Part shown: positions 7,035 to 13,313 of the stretch, one piece after another
Layout of the letters: each line of letters begins with the position of its first letter
Numbering within the stretch: the stretch's first letter is position 1
NCBI GenBank assembly: GCA_028701555.1
Contig: JAQVQN010000021.1
Span: 1-13,313, forward strand
DNA: 13,313 nt
Direction of reading: 5' to 3'
Origin: Kiritimatiellia bacterium
Lineage (GTDB): Bacteria > Verrucomicrobiota > Kiritimatiellia > RFP12 > UBA1067
Made by a program: the position numbers and the translations under genes
Notes under the pieces: model-generated
What the model was told of the DNA's origin: nothing
The model's input: the letters and a program-made list of their open reading frames with translations, nothing else
The model's database searches: none

Positions 7035-7050
7035 TGGCATGTGGTCTGCT
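7035..7050 (+). promoter_or_regulatory. weak candidate sigma-54 element facing purF
   Basis: The sequence TGGCAT-GTGGT-CTGCT keeps the GG-N10-GC spacing and ends in the same CTGCT as the carB-facing element. The predicted start near 7061 would be only three nucleotides before ATG 7064, giving a nearly leaderless mRNA. That makes a functional promoter here doubtful. Confidence 0.18.
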
Positions 7051-7063
7051 AAAGTTATCAATC

Positions 7064-8548
7064 ATGAGTTTCCTTTTAAACAGCAAAGAGCCAGCGTCAG
7101 AGGAGTCAGTGCCGAGGGAGAAATGCGGCGTAGTGGCAGTCTATGGCGTGGAAAACGCTGCGACAACCATTTACAACGCACTTTTCGCCTTGCAGCACAG
7201 GGGCCAGGAAGGCGCGGGCATGGTGGTCAGCGACGGTAAAGTGCTGCGCCTATGCAAAGGCATGGGGCTGGTCAGCGAGGTCTTCACCGGCGATTTCGCG
7301 GAGCACTTGCCCGGACACACCGGCATCGGGCATGTGCGTTACTCCACCACCGGGGCCTCCCGCATGGTCAATGTGCAGCCTTTCCTGGCAGAGTGCCGCG
7401 ACGGCATGTGGGCTATCGCCCACAACGGCAATCTGGTCAACGCAGGCGAACTGCGTGACCGCTACCAGAAACAGGGTGCCATTTTCCAGACCACCACAGA
7501 CAGCGAGATCCTGCTGCATCAGTTGGCTGATCCGGCGTTTTTCGGTCGGCGCGACCGTATCCGCAACGCCTTGGCAGAGCTTTGCGGTTCGTTCGCCTTC
7601 ACCATCGCACGGCCAGGCTGCGTTTATGCGGCGCGCGACCCCTGGGGCATCAGGCCGCTGTCGCTGGGACGCGTCGGCAAGGGCTATGTGGTGGCGAGCG
7701 AGAGCTGCGCCATGCGGCAGATCGGCGCGGAATTCTTGCGCGATATCAACCCCGGCGAGCTGGTCAAGATCGACGACAAAGGCGTCAAGAGCATGCGCTT
7801 CGCGGATGTGCCGTCCAGCGGGTACGGGCAGTGTGTCTTCGAACATATCTATTTCGCCCGCCCAGACAGCCATATCTTCGGGCAGAGCGTATATCAGGTG
7901 CGCTCGCTGATCGGTCGATGCCTGGCCCAGGAGCATCCGGTCGAGGCAGACGTGGTCGTGCCGATACCTGACAGCGGAGTGCTGGCAGCGTTGGGGTACG
8001 CTCACGCGAGCGGCATCCCTTTCGAAATGGGGTTCATACGTAACCATTATGTCGGACGAACCTTCATTATGCCAAGCCAGCGCTCGCGCAGCAGCGGGGT
8101 GGATCTCAAGCTCGCGGTGGTTCCCGAGGTTGTCAACAACAAGCGCGTCGTGCTGGTTGATGACTCTATCATCCGCGGCACAACCATCAGCAAACGCATC
8201 GAGGCTTTGCGGCAGGCTGGCGCCCGGGAGGTGCATGTGCGCATTTCATGCCCGCCGACACGTCACCCCTGTTTTTTCGGCATCGACTTCCCGGAAACCG
8301 CCGCACTGGTGGCGCACGGTCGCACTGAAGCCCAGATATGCCAGCTTTGCGGCGCGGATTCGGTCGGGTACCTGAGCCTCGACGGACTGCGCTCGGCCTT
8401 GCAAAAGCCGGAACACTTCTGCATGGGTTGCTTCACCGGCAAATACGTCTGCGAAACTGGACACGCGGTCTGCAAGCACGGGCTGGAGCATAATGGCAGC
8501 GATGATTTGGAGGCGCGGCATCATCGGCATGACGTGGTGATGAGGTAG
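7064..8548 (+). CDS. purF: amidophosphoribosyltransferase (glutamine PRPP amidotransferase), Fe-S type
   Basis: This cytoplasmic enzyme does the first committed step of purine synthesis: PRPP plus glutamine gives phosphoribosylamine. From ATG 7064 it has 494 residues. An N-terminal class II (Ntn) glutaminase starts at Cys21 in REKCGVVAVYG, which implies removal of a 20-residue propeptide; LQHRGQEGAG and VRYSTTG follow. The phosphoribosyltransferase half has the PRPP loop VVLVDDSIIRGTT (about 362-374). Four cysteines match the [4Fe-4S] ligands of the Bacillus subtilis enzyme: Cys257 (QCVFEHIYFARPDS), Cys403 (HPCFFGID), and Cys453/Cys456 (CMGCFTGKY). A histidine-rich tail ends the protein. Start choice: no strong Shine-Dalgarno precedes 7064. 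The frame stays open to a GTG at 7010, which would lengthen the propeptide by 18 residues, and TAGGAG (6988-6993) is 16 nt before that GTG. It is probably co-transcribed with gltB. Confidence 0.96.
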   Translation: MSFLLNSKEPASEESVPREKCGVVAVYGVENAATTIYNALFALQHRGQEGAGMVVSDGKVLRLCKGMGLVSEVFTGDFAEHLPGHTGIGHVRYSTTGASRMVNVQPFLAECRDGMWAIAHNGNLVNAGELRDRYQKQGAIFQTTTDSEILLHQLADPAFFGRRDRIRNALAELCGSFAFTIARPGCVYAARDPWGIRPLSLGRVGKGYVVASESCAMRQIGAEFLRDINPGELVKIDDKGVKSMRFADVPSSGYGQCVFEHIYFARPDSHIFGQSVYQVRSLIGRCLAQEHPVEADVVVPIPDSGVLAALGYAHASGIPFEMGFIRNHYVGRTFIMPSQRSRSSGVDLKLAVVPEVVNNKRVVLVDDSIIRGTTISKRIEALRQAGAREVHVRISCPPTRHPCFFGIDFPETAALVAHGRTEAQICQLCGADSVGYLSLDGLRSALQKPEHFCMGCFTGKYVCETGHAVCKHGLEHNGSDDLEARHHRHDVVMR

Positions 8549-8550
8549 GT

Positions 8551-8585
8551 AGTTAATGGTTAATGGTTGATGGTTGATGGTTGAT
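8551..8585 (+). repeat. tandem heptamer array (5 x 7 bp, GGTTRAT)
   Basis: AGTTAAT, GGTTAAT, then three GGTTGAT run in tandem directly after the purF stop. Variation is confined to the first base and to A/G at position five. The array occupies the purF-gltB gap upstream of the gltB ribosome-binding site. A gltB frame started at TTG 8574 would translate part of it, which argues against that start. Confidence 0.85.
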
Positions 8586-8633
8586 AGGGAAGAGTTGACA
8601 GGGAAAGCGTCCTGCGGCGCGCAAAAATGTTAC

Positions 8634-8637
8634 AAGG
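8634..8637 (+). promoter_or_regulatory. ribosome-binding site of gltB
   Basis: AAGG (within AAGGTGATT) lies five nucleotides before ATG 8643. It decides the start against the longer frame opening at 8574, which begins inside the heptamer array. Confidence 0.7.
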
Positions 8638-8642
8638 TGATT

Positions 8643-13172
<4,530 letters not shown>

Positions 13173-13178
<6 letters not shown>

Positions 13179-13313
13179 CACCTCAACCCCTTAACCCCTC
13201 AACACCTCAACCCCTTAACCCCTCAACACCTCAACACCTCAACCCCTCAACCCCTTAACCCCTCAACACCTCAACCCCGCAACCCCTTAACCCCCCACCA
13301 CCTCAACACCTCC
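13173..13313. repeat. tandem octamer array (17 full units plus 5 nt, CCTYAACM), continues past window
   Basis: Units of 8 bp run without interruption from 13173 to the window end. Most are CCTCAACC, CCTCAACA or CCTTAACC; variants are CCTTAACA (first), CCGCAACC and CCCCACCA. A 24-bp higher-order unit (CCTCAACC, CCTTAACC, CCTCAACA) occurs at 13181-13204, 13205-13228 and 13245-13268. The first unit contains the gltB stop codon. The + strand has almost no G (one, at 13279), and C4 tracts recur wherever a unit ending CC meets the next. No spacers differ from the units, so this is not a CRISPR array. No gene is visible within it. Confidence 0.9.

Larger units (their letters stand above)
6717..7063. 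other. divergent regulatory region between carB and purF
   Basis: This 347-nt stretch is visibly richer in A and T than the flanking genes. Both operons must start here. It contains the TATAAT box and sigma-54-like element facing carB, a second sigma-54-like element facing purF at 7035-7050, the 10-nt direct repeat GCTAGCAAAA (6818-6827 and 6956-6965), and a TAGGAG at 6988-6993 that is not well placed for the chosen purF start. A 73-codon open frame (6792-7013, +) crosses it, but it starts at TTG, has unlike codon use and no recognisable family. I do not call it a gene. I see no RNA gene or riboswitch I can defend. Confidence 0.55.

Noticed and set aside
7003..7239. 78-codon frame overlapping the start of purF, preceded by TAGGAG
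   Set aside because: It runs out of frame through the conserved PurF N-terminus and has a shadow-like, arginine-rich tail. It is kept only as a note on the purF start.
8574..8642. Longer gltB N-terminus starting at TTG 8574
   Set aside because: It would translate the heptamer array and lacks a ribosome-binding site; ATG 8643 has AAGG at five nucleotides and gives a normal short propeptide.

Overview
The window is GC-rich, densely coded bacterial chromosome. It has two parts: an eroded accessory region (about 1-2267) and a housekeeping block (2268-13178) made of carB, carA, purF and gltB. The taxon cannot be fixed from sequence alone. A URO-D-type corrinoid methyltransferase relative, an iron-sulfur-type PurF, and RhuM/Fic/DprA-like remnants together suggest an anaerobic Gram-negative lineage. 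A member of the PVC superphylum (Kiritimatiellota/Lentisphaerota-like) is my low-confidence guess.

Region 1-1215 (+) is a URO-D superfamily gene whose frame is continuous from the window edge to 1215 except for one in-frame TAA at 541-543. Region 1233-1925 (-) is a graveyard of three same-strand fragments: the start of a Fic protein, an internally deleted RhuM protein, and a frameshifted, C-terminally truncated DprA-like protein. They abut with almost no spacer, as successive deletions would leave them. Region 1926-2267 has no confident gene. It holds two related small inverted repeats and one short coding-like stretch.

Region 2268-6716 (-) is a two-gene operon for carbamoyl-phosphate synthetase in the order carB then carA, the reverse of the usual carAB, with 15 nt between the genes. 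A 347-nt, AT-richer divergent intergenic region (6717-7063) separates it from purF and gltB on the + strand. That region carries a TATAAT box facing carB, two sigma-54-like -24/-12 elements facing outward, and a 10-nt direct repeat.

The four intact genes share one theme: glutamine amide nitrogen. CarA (class I amidotransferase) feeds ammonia to CarB for pyrimidines and arginine. PurF (class II) commits PRPP and glutamine to purines. GltB (class II) turns glutamine and 2-oxoglutarate into glutamate. No gltD, other pyr genes or other pur genes are in view.

Two short tandem arrays flank gltB: five 7-mers (GGTTRAT type) before it and about 17.6 8-mers (CCTYAACM type) after it. Read on the minus strand, the 8-mers share the GGTTRA core of the 7-mers, so gltB sits between related repeats in inverted orientation. 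The downstream array starts inside the gltB stop region, runs to the window edge and has C4 tracts (G4 on the other strand). I found no clearly new multi-gene system. The best leads are the repeat arrays, the relic chimera, the interrupted methyltransferase and the shared regulatory region.
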